Shown one piece after another: positions 23,036-34,018 of a DNA stretch of 64,000 nucleotides. Location: positions 8,680,001 to 8,744,000 of the forward strand of contig CM043942.1 of the NCBI GenBank assembly GCA_014529385.2, read 5' to 3'. A model generated the notes under the pieces. It saw nothing but the letters and a program-made list of their open reading frames with translations, was not told where the DNA came from and ran no database searches. The position numbers and the translations under genes are program-made. Numbering within the stretch: the stretch's first letter is position 1; every line of letters starts with the position of its first letter. Source of the stretch: Adiantum capillus-veneris (lineage: Eukaryota; Streptophyta; Polypodiopsida; Polypodiales; Pteridaceae).

Positions 23036-24790
23036 GTCATTGATAATTGACTTTGTCTTTTCTTGTGTGTTGTAGAAGGCTCTCTGTTGTTTTCGAATTA
23101 CTTTAAAAAATCTATTTTTCATGGATATTTTGAACTACAAGCTATATCATAGTAGTAATTAGTGTGTTCATAATCTTACACTATGGCAGTAGAGTCCCAT
23201 TGTATTTTGAACAAAGTTTGTTTATATTGTTCTCACTAGAGTCTCACTAAGGGTTTACATTTGTGTCACTTTATGTCCATTGGTACAAATAAGTAGTTCA
23301 CGCTGACATGAATCAACATGACATATGTAAGAACACGAATTAGGCACCCCCTAGCTCGTTCATAGTGTTACTGTGTATGATGTGCACAGACAATAGTCTG
23401 TTTTAGGTCATGTGTTTGTGTCATGTGTGTGTTGAGGGGGGTGGGGTGCAGACAAAGTGTTCCTATGTATAGACTACTATACTAAGCTTTCCCTTATTGC
23501 ACCTTTGATAAGTATTCTCTTTTATGTAGGTGCATGTCTTGTATAAGTGAAATCAGCCTAGGATTTTGGATGTCCATTTATAGTAGAGCTGATACCACAA
23601 GAGATATGTAGAAGCCAAAATGGAATTAGAGGACAATGTGAGAAATTAGAGATATCTACTCTCTTTATGAAGGTATCTATCAGATGTATACTCTCTCCAT
23701 AGAAGATATATACACACGTTTTTTCACAAAGGTTGTGTTGTGTAGTTATTAATGACAGACCAAGCATGTATGGAGGGTGTATAAAAGGGCTTAAGCTAAA
23801 TTATAGTGTGTAAATGAAGGTGGATAGGAAAGTAAGCCAATAAAGAGCATCACCAATGGTATAATAACTAGGATTCCTTCTTGTTAATGAAGCTTTGGAA
23901 TGTTTTGGATGGATGCAAGAAGAGAGAATCATCCAAATGCAAGGACTCTTGTTCAATGCACTCCTTGCATATAGCCCACATGTAGTCACTAGCGTCTATT
24001 GGAACTAAATGCACTTTCATTACATGATAAAAAAAGTTGTCATGGCACTAAAAAAAGCAATACACTTGCAAGGTTTATCTTTTTGTGGTCCAAAAATTGT
24101 CTCTTGGATTCCACATATTGCAAGGTGTTGTTGTAAAGAACCTCTTTCTTTTTTGCCTCCACATGCATTATCATTGCCAAGGGTGTTGGGTGTATCCACT
24201 CGTAATAAAGAAAAGGCCACATCTTTTTTGTTGCTATGATCTTAACTACCCTTTGTGACTTTAGGAGACACAGTCACCATGTTGCATGTATTTCAACATC
24301 GGCATGTGTTTTATGGGACAACTAAACTTGTAATGTTTTACTTGATTGTTGTCCTAAATGATTAGTGGTTTAATTAATGTGCTAGTTTGATGATTGTGTG
24401 GGTTGGAGCTTATGAAGTCAAGAAGGAGGCTTATGGTAAAGTATGACTCTCCGATAATAAACTATGGTGATTAATCTTCATTAAATAAAATACATAGAAT
24501 AAGATAGAGGAAGAGCTAGTTAGAACATAATATGTGAACCATCCCTCAACTCTTATGGAAGAGCTTGCACATACAAACTATTTGCAAAAAGAGGAGCCTA
24601 TGTTTTCGGGATAAGTTCTTTTGGGATCATTAAATAAGTGCATGTGTGATGTGCACTTGGGGACTAGGATTTTAGGTCAATGGTATCCGTATGCTCATTA
24701 TCTACTAACGCAATCAAAACGATCTTTCAAACCAACATGCATGGATTGACACAACCTCAACCATGGGCAATGCTCACACGCCTGCTCACT
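23033..24790. other. No recognisable gene
   Basis: Short frames only. Around 24.68 kb TGGTATC occurs at a position where a copia-A primer binding site could be expected, but the match ends after seven bases and no LTR end precedes it. Confidence 0.45.
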
Positions 24791-25062
24791 TTCTTCGAAT
24801 TTTGTGAGCTTTAATGAGCGTTCGCAGGTTGAAAAAAATTTCGTCCTCATATTTTTTATTCGGGATCATTTCAGCCTCCGTTTCCACTACATGCAGTACT
24901 GCGGAGGCTATTTCGTCATTTTGTGCAAAAATTCTATCAGACTGTTGTTTTTTGCATAACAGGTCCTTACGGTCTTCTACAATTTGTGCTATATAGCACG
25001 TGTTGTTCTCGCTTTCCTTCTCCTATTTTTGGGCAGTTTTCACATCAGGTGCAACATTTACC

Positions 25063-26100
25063 ATGGCTGACAACAACACAGATGTGTTCAAGATGTTTGC
25101 TGCTAAGGACAAATTGTATGGGGACAATTACCCTATGTGGGCTTATATGATGCAACATGTTCTTGTGTCGAAGGGAGTTTGAAACACTGTGCAGGGCATT
25201 GATGTATGTCCTACACCTGAGGATACAAGCAATGTTGAGGATGTTGCAGGTCTTGCTGCAAGGATTGTTGCTGTTAGAGTTGTTTTGCCTACGACTTAGC
25301 AAGCTTGTTGGGATGTAAAAGATGCGTAGGCTCATGCATTGATTGTGTTGTCTATGAAGCGCACTCTTACTCCTCACATTTGTTCAGCAAAACAATCTTG
25401 GGATATTCTGGCTGGTCTTTATGCAAGTCGCAATGAGGCAAAAATTGCATTGCTGCGTAAAGAGCTGGAGTCAAAGATTATGCATGAGGAAGATGATATG
25501 AACACTTTCCTTGTTGGTGTCAAGGATATCAATGAGCAACTTATTTCTGCAGGTGAAATCATTTCAGACAGTTCCCTTATGTAGACTGTTCTTGACGCCT
25601 TGTCAGATTCTTACCAGACTTTTGCTAGTACTTGGAGACTTATGACCCAAGGAAATCCTGAAGTTGTCAAGTTTGATGCATTGCGCACTTTGTTGTTGCA
25701 AGTGTCACTTTCCAGAAAAAATAGGACTAGACAGTGTGCAGTTGAACAGGATTTTATTGCCGCTCAATGAAAAGGTGGTAATAGCAATGTAGCCACTTCT
25801 CGTGGTTCTTCTGTGATCGAGTGGAAAATCTCTTGTTTCTAAGGCTTCTGTTGGCAAAAATTCGTTTGGGAATTTTGGTGATAAGGGCAAAAAGAAGATG
25901 TGTTTCCATTACTGTAAAGCTAATGATCAGTTGATCAAGCATTGTCCTAAGTTGAGGCCAAAGATGCTAGGAAGAAAGAGGGTGGTTCCATTGCAAATGC
26001 TAGTTCCACTACAAATGCAGCTATTGTTTAGTCTTATGTGAAACGAGACTGTGATGTTGATGTTGATGCATAATGGTCTTTTAGTGCAGAGTATACCTAT
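25063..26100 (+). pseudogene. copia-A Gag
   Basis: Starts MADNNTDVFKMFAAKDKLYG and NYPMWAYMM, which resembles the N-terminus of copia Gag proteins that bind around W-x-x-x-M. The frame is broken by a stop at 25180-25182 (TGA at an expected Trp position) and by several further stops, but the same frame returns. At 25339-25584 it reads SWDILAGLYASRNEAK and LRKELESKIMHEEDDM, a conserved copia Gag (UBN2-like) region. Gag forms the particle that packages the element RNA. A relative with the same start is on the minus strand at 63674. Confidence 0.85.
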
Positions 26101-26124
26101 AATCCTGATGTCCATGATACTTGC

Positions 26125-27207
26125 ATGTTAGTTGCTACAGATTCACATGTGTGGTATTTTGACAGTGGTGCTACAAAGAACATTACGTCACATTCTGATT
26201 TGTTCACCTCTCGTGAGTCCATCCCTCATGAAAATTCAGCTACTTGTGCCAACAATGCCTCTTATCCGATTCAAGGAGTTGGAAAGATAGTTCTTACGGC
26301 TGCAAATGGCAGTTCTTTCACACTTGTTGATGCACTTTATGTACCTGGGATCAAGAAGAATCTTTTGGTTTTATCTACACTTGCTAGACTTGGACTTGTA
26401 CTCAAATTTGTGGATGATAGATGTACAATACATGATCTCATTTTTGATGATGAAATTATTGCATCTGGCATTTTATGCCGTGGGTTGTATAAGCTCACTT
26501 TGTATGACAAGTGTGGGCAAAATTTTGCAAATGCAGTTGTGGATTCTAAGTCTATTTCAGATGCAAAACTTTGGCATGCACGTTTTGGATATTTGAATTT
26601 TTCCAGTTTGCTGCGTTTGCAAAAATCTGATATGGTTGCTTCTTTGCCGCCTCTTGAAGCACCTATCAAACATGTTTGTGAAGGTTGTATCTTGGGTAAG
26701 ATGCAGCGTTTGAAGTTTCCAAAGGATGGTTCAGTTAGGGCCACATGCAGGTTGCAGCTTGTGCATAGTGATGTTTGTGGGCCCATGCAAACTCCATCCT
26801 TGGGCAATTACCTTTACTTTGTGACTTTCATTGATGATTACTCTAGGCATGCATGGGTATTTCCGCTTAAAGCAAAGTCCAAAGTATTTATGTGCTTCAA
26901 ACAATTTTTGGATATGGTTGAAAATCTCTCAAAATGTACTATGGGCACCCTCCGTTCCGATCAAGGGGGGGAGTATATGTCTCATGAATTTAATGCATTT
27001 TTGGCTAGTCGTGGGATGAAACACCAATGTACAGTGCATTATATGCCTCAACAAAATGGTGTTGCTGAGAGGAAAAAAAGGTCCCTTAGGAAATGGCACG
27101 ATGTATGGTCAAAAGTCAAGCTTTGCCACATTTGTTTTGGCTTGAGGCCATCATGTGTGCCACTTATGTACTTAACAGATGTCCTACAAAAGCTTTGCAA
27201 TATATGA
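26125..27207 (+). pseudogene. copia-A protease and integrase
   Basis: A 360-codon open stretch. Near its start WYFDSGATKNIT holds the aspartic protease D-S-G-A site. Later LWHARFGYLNFSSLLRL and CEGCILGKMQ form the integrase HHCC finger. HSDVCGPMQTPSLGNYLYFV, DDYSRHAWVF and LRSDQGGEYMS provide the first two catalytic Asp and the Glu region, and QQNGVAERK follows. The frame is lost soon after, near 27.1 kb, and the integrase C-terminus is recognisable only in other frames up to about 27.5 kb. Confidence 0.92.
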
Positions 27208-27658
27208 CTCCATATGAAGCATGGCATGCTAGAAAGCCTTTCTATTGAGCACATGCGTGTTTTTGGCTGTTTGGCATATGCTTTGGTGCCACAAACATAG
27301 CATAAAAAATTGGATGATAAGGTTGTCAAATGTATTTTTGTTGGTTATAGTGCTAAAAGCAAAGGCTACAGGTTGTATCATCCGCAAACAAAGTGTATCA
27401 GTCTCATGGGATGTTGTGTTTGTGGAAGATTCTATTCAGCCCTTGTTGTCATGTACTAGAGACAGTAATGTCAGCTCACATAACATTTATGACACTTTGT
27501 TGCCTCTTTTCAGTGGTGGAAGTTCAAATGTAAATTCCAATTAGGCAAATGTACAACCTATGGGGGTTTTTGAAAATGTTACGGATCAGCCTATCACTGA
27601 TGCATATGTATATGATGTACTTGATGAGGAAAGGGTTGAGAATGAGTAGGCTAGAGGT

Positions 27659-28480
27659 ATGCCTAAATGGATGGTGCATACTTTGTGTGACCGTAAATTG
27701 GATGCACCTTTGTCTAGTCGTACTCGTTCAGGTTCTCGCCATGCATCTTATGCATCAAATTGTTATGCTTTGGCTGTGTCTAACTTACATGATGTTGAGG
27801 AACCTCTATCTTTTGATGAAGCACAGAATTCAAAAAATTGGATGGCTGCCATGCAATCAAAATATGATGCACTTATAGAAAATGACACATGGAATTTATG
27901 TGATTTGCCTCCTGGCAAAAAGGCCATTGGTACAAAGTGGGTTTACAAATTGAAATGCAAGCCGGATGGTGAGATTGATTGTCATAAGGCTCGACTTGTT
28001 GCAAAAGGTTATGCACAGCAAAAAGGCATAGATTATGAAGAGACTTTTGCTCGCACTTATCATATGACTACGGGATGACTACTGTGTGTTTTCTATTTGC
28101 ATTGGAAGCTCATTTTGGTTGATATGTACATCAATCTGACATTGTTACTGCTTTCTTGAATGGTGACATGTTTAAGGAAGTTTATGTAACGCAGCCTTGC
28201 GGTTTTGTCAAGAAAGGACAAGAGGATAAAGTGTGTAGATGTAAGAAATCTTTGTAAGGGTTGAAGCAATGTCCTCTTGCTTAGTATGAGAAGGCTGACA
28301 CTCATTTGGTCAAACGAGGCTTTCATACAGTCCTACAGAAAGCACATTGTATGTAAAGCGTGAGGGTGATGTACTTCTCATTTGTGGTTCTTTATGTGGA
28401 TGATTTGTTGATCACTGGACCAAATGAGAGACATATTGTTGAATTTAAAGCTGATTTGAATGCTACTTTCAAGATGAAAG
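27659..28480 (+). pseudogene. copia-A reverse transcriptase, N-terminal part
   Basis: 27659-28078 reads [28 protein letters not shown] and [20 protein letters not shown], the conserved start of copia reverse transcriptase. Past a stop, degraded palm-domain sequence leads to LYVDDLLITGP near 28390, the catalytic YVDD motif. Coding is cut at 28480 by copia-1, and the next codons of the same frame come from the copia-1 LTR. The continuation lies at 34019. Confidence 0.92.
28476..28480 (+). repeat. Target site duplication GAAAG (left)
   Basis: GAAAG directly before the copia-1 left LTR. The identical five bases follow the right LTR at 34019-34023. Confidence 0.93.
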
Positions 28481-28676
28481 TGAAGGAGTACGAGCGGAAG
28501 TGTGACGCGAGAGAGAGTGCGAGAAGAAGAGCACGACGATATGGTGAACTCGCTCTACTGTAATGTGTAGAGCATAGTGAGTTCTTATTAGGTGTATGTA
28601 CACAAAAGAATATGTGTACATACCTGGCGGCCCGCCCACTTACCTGGGCGACCACATTGGGCTTTATACCCCAACA
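28481..28676 (-). repeat. copia-1 3' LTR
   Basis: 196 bp. On the minus strand it begins TGTTGGGGTATAAAGCCC and ends CTTCA. It follows the polypurine tract AAGTGGGAGGT at about 28677-28687. It contributes the last codons of a chimeric frame reading out of copia-A. Confidence 0.95.
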
Positions 28677-28765
28677 ACCTCCCACTTAAAGTCCAATGTG
28701 GTACTTTAAGTGTGAGAGAAGCTACTATACAAGCTAATATACAAGAGATGTAGAGAAGTGATGTA

Positions 28766-30613
28766 CTAACCTACACCTAACTGCTTGCGAAAATGCGCAA
28801 AGCTCTCTGAGGGAAGTCCTTTTGTAAGTAGATCAACAGGATTTTCTGTGGTGTGAACTTTGACAAGCTGAAGTTGCTTATCCTCGAGCATTTCCCTAAT
28901 GAAATGATACTTCACATCCACATGCTTTGTCTTTGAGTGATAAACTGGATTGCGAGCCAATTGTATAGCACTTTGACTATCACAATATAACAGAGGCATA
29001 TCTTCTTTGATTCCCAAATTTGTTACTACTCGATTAAGCCAAATTGATTCTTTGCATGCCTCTAATGCTGCAACATATTTAGCCTCTGTAGTAGACTGAG
29101 TAACACAATCTTGTAATCTAGAACGCCATGATACTGCTCCACCATCCAATGTAAAGACATACCCTGACGTAGACCTTCGGTTGTCTAAGTCACCTGCATA
29201 ATCTGAGTCTATAAAACCCTTTACACTTAGCTCCTGACTCCCATAGCATATACGCATACTCTTTGCAGCTTTCAGGTATCTCAATATTCCTTTCACTGCC
29301 TCCCAATGTTTCTTGCCTGGGTTTGACATGTATCGACTTACTACTCCCACTGCAAATGCAATGTCTGGGCGAGTAGCAATCATTGCATACATTAAACTAC
29401 CCACTGCAGACGCATATGGAATCTTATCCATTTCAGCCTGTTCTTCCTCAGACACAGGACAATCTTGTTTGCTAAGTTTCACATATGGTGGCAATGGAAC
29501 ACTCAATGCCTTTCCCTTCTCCATATTGAAACGTTGCAAAACCTTGTCAATATACTCTGTTTGAGATAACCAAATCAACTTCTTTGATCTGTCTCTCTCA
29601 ATGTGCATACCAAGTATATGACTTGCCTCACCCATGTCTTTCATGTCAAACGATTTTGCCATCTTTGACTTCAAAGCTGAAATTTCTTCCAAGTGCTTGC
29701 CAGCAATCAACATGTCATCCACATACAAAATAAGGATCAGCCAACCGCCATCCTTAGCCTTCTTTGTATATAGACAGTGATCGAACTCACTACGTTTGTA
29801 GCCTTGAGAAAGCATAAACTTGTGGAACTTATGGTACCATGCCCTCGGTGATTGTTTTAAGCCATAAAGACTCTTTAACAACTGGCATACCAAATCTTCC
29901 TTGCCTTTTTCAACAAACCCTTCTGGCTGCTGCATGTAAATTTCCACATCTAAATCACCATGCAAGAACGCTGTCTTGACATCCATTTGGTGCAACACCA
30001 AATCTAATATGGAAACCAATGCAAGAAAGCATTTCAGTGTAGTCATCTTGACCACCGGAGAGAAGACTTCATCAAAGTCAATGCCTTGTTCTTGCTTAAA
30101 GCCCTTGGCAACAAGCCTTGCTTTGTACTTTGGCTGACTATCATGAGCGGTGATCTTATACCTGTAAACCCATTTACAAGGTAGAGCCTTTTTGCCCTGT
30201 GGTAATTTAACTAGCTTCCATGTCTGGTTTTTATGCAAAGATGTCATCTCTGATTGCATGGCCAATTGCCAATTCCCGGAGTCCTTCATTTGCACTGCTT
30301 CCTTGTAACATGAAGGCTCATTGCAATCAGTCAACATGACATAATTCATAGATGGAACAAACCTATCAGGAGGTCGTGTGATACGTCCAGATCTACGCAG
30401 AATAGGTGGCTCAGGCTCAGCCACAACCTGTGGTTCCAATCTATCCTGTCCTTGCTCCTCTTGAGCCCTGACATTTTGTCTTGCACGTGCAGGTCCATCT
30501 TCTTGGAAGACAACTCTTCTAATCTCCTCAACCCTCTCTGGTTTAGAATGATATTTGGATTCATTAAAGTGAACATCATTGTTGCGGACAACCTTTCTGG
30601 ATTCGGATCCCAA
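28766..30613 (-). pseudogene. copia-1 reverse transcriptase and RNase H
   Basis: 615 open codons. Residues roughly 110-350 form reverse transcriptase: WKLVKLPQGKKALPCKWVYR, ARLVAKGFKQEQGIDFDEVF, QMDVKTAFLHGDL, LYGLKQSPRAW and ILYVDDMLIAG with the catalytic YVDD. The RNase H half reads GSLMYAMIATRPDIAFAVG, GFIDSDYAGDLDNRRSTSGY, TEAKYVAALEACKE and YHFIREMLED, ending LLTKGLPSESF. This frame follows two frame changes upstream (about 30690 and 30627), so it is not continuous with integrase. The open length and intact motifs suggest recent activity. The core is nearly identical to copia-2, whereas the RNase H part is not. Confidence 0.95.
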
Positions 30614-30629
30614 AGTCTGTACCCCATCT

Positions 30630-30932
30630 CACCAGAATTACCATAGCCTAGAAAGATGCACTTTCTACTCTTTGGCTCAAGTTGGCTCAAGTTTGTTTTA
30701 TAAATTCCTTTGGAACGTGAGTATATGCCTCACAGCCAAAGACTCTGAGATGCTTGTATGAGGGCATTTTGCCTGACCATACCATCTCTGGCACTGAATC
30801 CTTCTGCAAAACCTTGCTAGGAGCTCTATTTACAAGATGAATAGATGTTGATACAGCTTCAACCCAAAACCCATTTGGCAGTTGTGCATTAGACAACATA
30901 CTTCTGACCTTCTCTTGTATGGTCTTATTCAT
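30630..30932 (-). pseudogene. copia-1 integrase C-terminus, frameshifted
   Basis: Reads MNKTIQEKVRSMLSNAQLP, WVEAVSTSIHLVNRAPSK and HLRVFGCEAYTHVPKEF, the C-terminal integrase region of copia elements. Compared with copia-2, an extra A plus a 10-base tandem duplication (TTGGCTCAAG repeated near 30674-30693) throw the frame. A single-base deletion follows near 30627, where LEPKSRKCIFLGYGNSGEMG reads in a third frame. Confidence 0.88.
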
Positions 30933-30962
30933 CCTGTCAGCAACACCATTTTGAGGAGGATT

Positions 30963-32726
30963 TTAAGGAGCAGTAAGTTCACGTTTTATACCTTTTGACT
31001 CACAAAAGTCCTGAAAGGACTTTGAAACATACTCTCCACCATTGTCAATGCGTAAGCATTTAAGCTTCTTGCCACTTTGATTCTCCACAAGTGTCACAAA
31101 CGTTTTGAAAACACTAAATGCTTCATCCTTGTGCTTGAGAAAGTAAACCCATACTTTCCTTGAGTAATCATCTATAAATGTCATAAAGTAAGAAGCTCCC
31201 CCTAGAGATAGGTTAGGCATAGGTCCACACAAATCACTATGAACAAGTGCCAACTGTGTATCTCTTCTACTGCTTCTATGCTTATGTGGCTGCTGTGTTT
31301 GCTTACCATACAGACAATGTTCACAGAATTCAAAATCATTAAATGAAAAGCCAGGCAAATAACCAGAATGAGACAAGATTTCCATTCCCTTCTTGGACAT
31401 ATGTCCTAACCGGCTATGCCACAAAGAAACGTTCGGCTGCTCGGTTACATTGATTACATTTTTAGAGACATTTGATACATAAATCATGTAAAGTCCTCCA
31501 GACTTTACTCCATGTGCTACTGTCATAGAACCCCTGGATATCTTCCACATGTTCTGTCCAAAAGTGGTGATGTAGCCAGCATCATCAAGTAAACCTGTGC
31601 TGATCAAGCTCTTTGTAATTGCGGGAACATGTCTCACATTCTTCAGCGTGAAAGAAGAGCCATTCTGAAACTTCAATTGAACATCTCCAACACCTAAGAT
31701 CTCACATGTCTGCCCATTTCCTAGCCGAACATGATCTTTAGTGGTCACATAAGAGGTAAACCACTCCTTGTTTGGAGACACATGAAGTGATGCCCCTGAG
31801 TCTATAATCCAGTCACTCAGTGCATTTCCATCAGATGCTGTAAGAAGAGCTGAGTCCATTGTATTCTTCAAGAAGTAGATGTCTCCTGACACTAGATTGT
31901 CATCCTCTGCAACAGTATTTGTCACATTTATTTCTTGAATCTTCATTGAGGACTTGTTCTTCTCACCATGGTCTTCAGCTTTCTCTTTGCCTTTTTCTGC
32001 TTTCCATTCTCTGCAGTCTCTTTTCAGGTGACCCTTCTTGCCACACTGGTAGCATTCTATGTCACTCTTGCCTTTAGCACTGCGGGACTTGCTACGAGAC
32101 CGATTCCTCTTTCCACCTTTGTACTTTTCTTTGGTCCTTCCCCTGACAACTAAGGTTGTTCCTTTGCCTTTGTCCATTGTCTTTCTATTGGTTTCTTCAG
32201 TAAGCAGACTTCCTTCTACACCTGCTATGTTCAAACCATATGGAGGTGCAGAATTACTCAAAGCTGTGCGAAAAGTGTCCCAACTTTCTGCCAATGTGAT
32301 CAACAGGAACATAGCTCTAACAGGTTCATCAAACTTGACACCTTGAGCTGACAATTGACTGTAGATTGTGTTGAATTCATTCAGATGATTGGACATAGGT
32401 GTCCCTTCTTTCATCTTCAAGTCAACAAGCTTCTTAAGCCAGTATACCTGTGAAGCTGCACTCTGCTTCTCATAAAGATCACTCAGCTTTAACCATGCTT
32501 GATAATCCAACATCTCGTCTGCTACATTGAAGTAAACGCTTTCTGCCAAAGTCAGCATAATGGTAGAAAGTGCCAATTCATCCATTTCGCTCCATTCATC
32601 TTCGTCCATATCTTCTGGTTTTATCCCCTTGATCTTTATAGGTTTTATCTGCTTCTTCCACAATGGGAAATTGGTTCCATCCAGCTTCTTGATATTGTAA
32701 AGATCAGTGTCCTGTGATCCAGCCAT
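30963..32726 (-). pseudogene. copia-1 Gag, protease and integrase
   Basis: 587 open codons from the ATG at 32726. N-terminal Gag reads YNIKKLDGTNFPLWKKQI and later MSNHLNEFNTIYSQLSAQG. The zinc knuckle is CYQCGKKGHLKRDC. The protease site is DWIIDSGASLHVSP. The integrase finger is LWHSRLGHMSKKGMEIL with CEHCLYGK, and catalytic regions are HSDLCGPMPNLSLG and DDYSRKVWVYF followed by LRIDNGGEYVS. It ends at a TAA near 30962, in the conserved segment before PQNG, where copia-2 has a sense codon. This start is preferred because copia-2 begins at the same place. Confidence 0.93.
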
Positions 32727-32755
32727 AGCTACGCTTCACAGTAGTTTACTTTCCT

Positions 32756-32882
32756 GGGAAAAATTCGGCAAAGTTTCCCCTGTAAACTGACCTCTGAACC
32801 AATATCAACCTATCAAATGAACCAAGAAAGCTTCAGATTCTGCATAAATTTCGACAGAGTCTCCTTTGTAAAATGGCTCTGG
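32756..32882 (-). repeat. Duplicated leader motif of copia-1
   Basis: Two ~40-bp direct repeats just upstream of gag (32756-32800 and 32843-32882) share a CGRCARAGTYTCC-like core and TGTAAACTGACCTCTG. Copia-2 has the same pair in the same place. Confidence 0.7.
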
Positions 32883-33282
32883 TGTACTAAAAAACAGACC
32901 AAAAAACATCTCAAAAAACCAATGTCTCTGTAACACTGTAAGCTGTGGGTAAACCTGTCCTGCACCTGTACTGTCTCTCATTGTCCTGTCACTGTCCTGT
33001 AAGCATAGACTACGACAATGCCTCAATGGCAGTAAAGCAAAGATGCAATCCCAACTGTCTAACTCACAGTCAATACATCCTAGCTGCCAATCTAAGGGTG
33101 CTCGAGGGATCTCTCCAAGACCTGTAGCACCGAAAGGATCTCAACATTCGAGAATCCCCCAGCTCAATAAAACCTCACTCGACCCTCAACAAAGGCTGCA
33201 GTAAATCTGACAGTACATAGAGTTCCCACAAAGTCATACATCCACAAATTTCCCACTATATGCTGTAACTGCTGCGGCGGTT

Positions 33283-33311
33283 GTTTGCTGCGTGACTCAC
33301 AGCCAGCAAAC
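33283..33311 (-). ncRNA. Candidate leader RNA hairpin of copia-1
   Basis: GTTTGCTG and CAGCAAAC pair perfectly around a 13-base loop containing GTGACTCAC. The equivalent site in copia-2 (57831-57860) keeps the loop but changes both stem strands in a compensatory way. It lies in the untranslated leader between the primer site and gag. Confidence 0.6.
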
Positions 33312-33812
33312 CCTCAACAGACATACATCATCTCTGACAATACATCCCATGTGGAAGTACCTGCAATGTCATGATGAAATCTGGAATATCAAGCAGCAAA
33401 CACAAGCTACCTAATGAACTAGTGAATGTCGCCTACAGTATGTGTGTAGATGCGCCCATGTCGTATGTGACACGCCTCCAAGAACTGTGAGCAGTCCTTC
33501 GATGTGTAGACAAGCACAAATCAACACTCTGGGAGTGCCGATATCCTCAACACCTACAGTCGTAGGCCGAAACCCCAAATTTGCAGAGTCGGATCTGCAC
33601 CCGCTGAGACCACGTAGTCGAAAATGGCATGCGCAGAACTTTGTTGAAGCCGAACGGTGGCCGAGATGACCTCAGAATGAAATTCTGAGAACACCGAGCC
33701 CTTCGAGTTTCTCCCACAAGATTTGGGGCCGTGTCTTCGCCTGTCGAATCTCACTCCAATCTGAGCAGGTGACTTTGGCTACCTGCAAATGCTGCCCCGA
33801 GCCTCGATCTCA

Positions 33813-33824
33813 GCTCTGATACCA
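33813..33824 (-). promoter_or_regulatory. Primer binding site of copia-1 (tRNA-Met type)
   Basis: TGGTATCAGAGC on the minus strand, two bases after the 5' LTR. This is the standard plant copia site complementary to the 3' end of initiator tRNA-Met, from which minus-strand DNA synthesis starts. Confidence 0.95.
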
Positions 33825-33826
33825 GT

Positions 33827-34018
33827 TGAAGGAGTACAAGCGGAAGTGTGACGCGAGAGAGAGTGCGAGAAGAAGAGCACGACGATATGGTGAACTCACT
33901 CTACTCTAATGTGTAGAGCATAGTGAGTTCTTATTAGATTTTTACAAAAGAATATGTGTACATACCTGGCGGCCCGCCCACTTACCTGGGCGACCACATT
34001 GGGCTTTATACCCCAACA
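33827..34018 (-). repeat. copia-1 5' LTR
   Basis: 192 bp, matching the 3' LTR at 28481-28676 almost throughout. Bounded on the right by the target duplication GAAAG (34019-34023). Confidence 0.95.

Larger units (their letters stand above)
28481..34018 (-). mobile_element. copia-1: complete Ty1/copia element nested in copia-A
   Basis: 5538 bp on the minus strand, with LTRs at both ends beginning TG and ending CA, 5-bp target duplications, a tRNA-Met type primer binding site, a 1.1-kb leader, gag-pol and a polypurine tract. The LTRs are nearly identical apart from a few substitutions and a small indel, so the insertion is fairly young. The polyprotein has one stop and three small indels and is therefore broken. 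It is a sister of copia-2, sharing leader motifs and a nearly identical reverse-transcriptase core. Confidence 0.95.

Noticed and set aside
24670-24700. copia-A primer binding site at TGGTATC
   Set aside because: Only seven matching bases and no LTR end before it.
28360-28563. Open frame ending in an Arg-rich tail (SARRRARRYGELALL)
   Set aside because: The tail is copia-1 LTR sequence read through from copia-A reverse transcriptase, so it is a junction chimera.
33954-34018. Extra N-terminus before the copia-A RNase H frame
   Set aside because: These codons come from the copia-1 LTR and are not part of copia-A.
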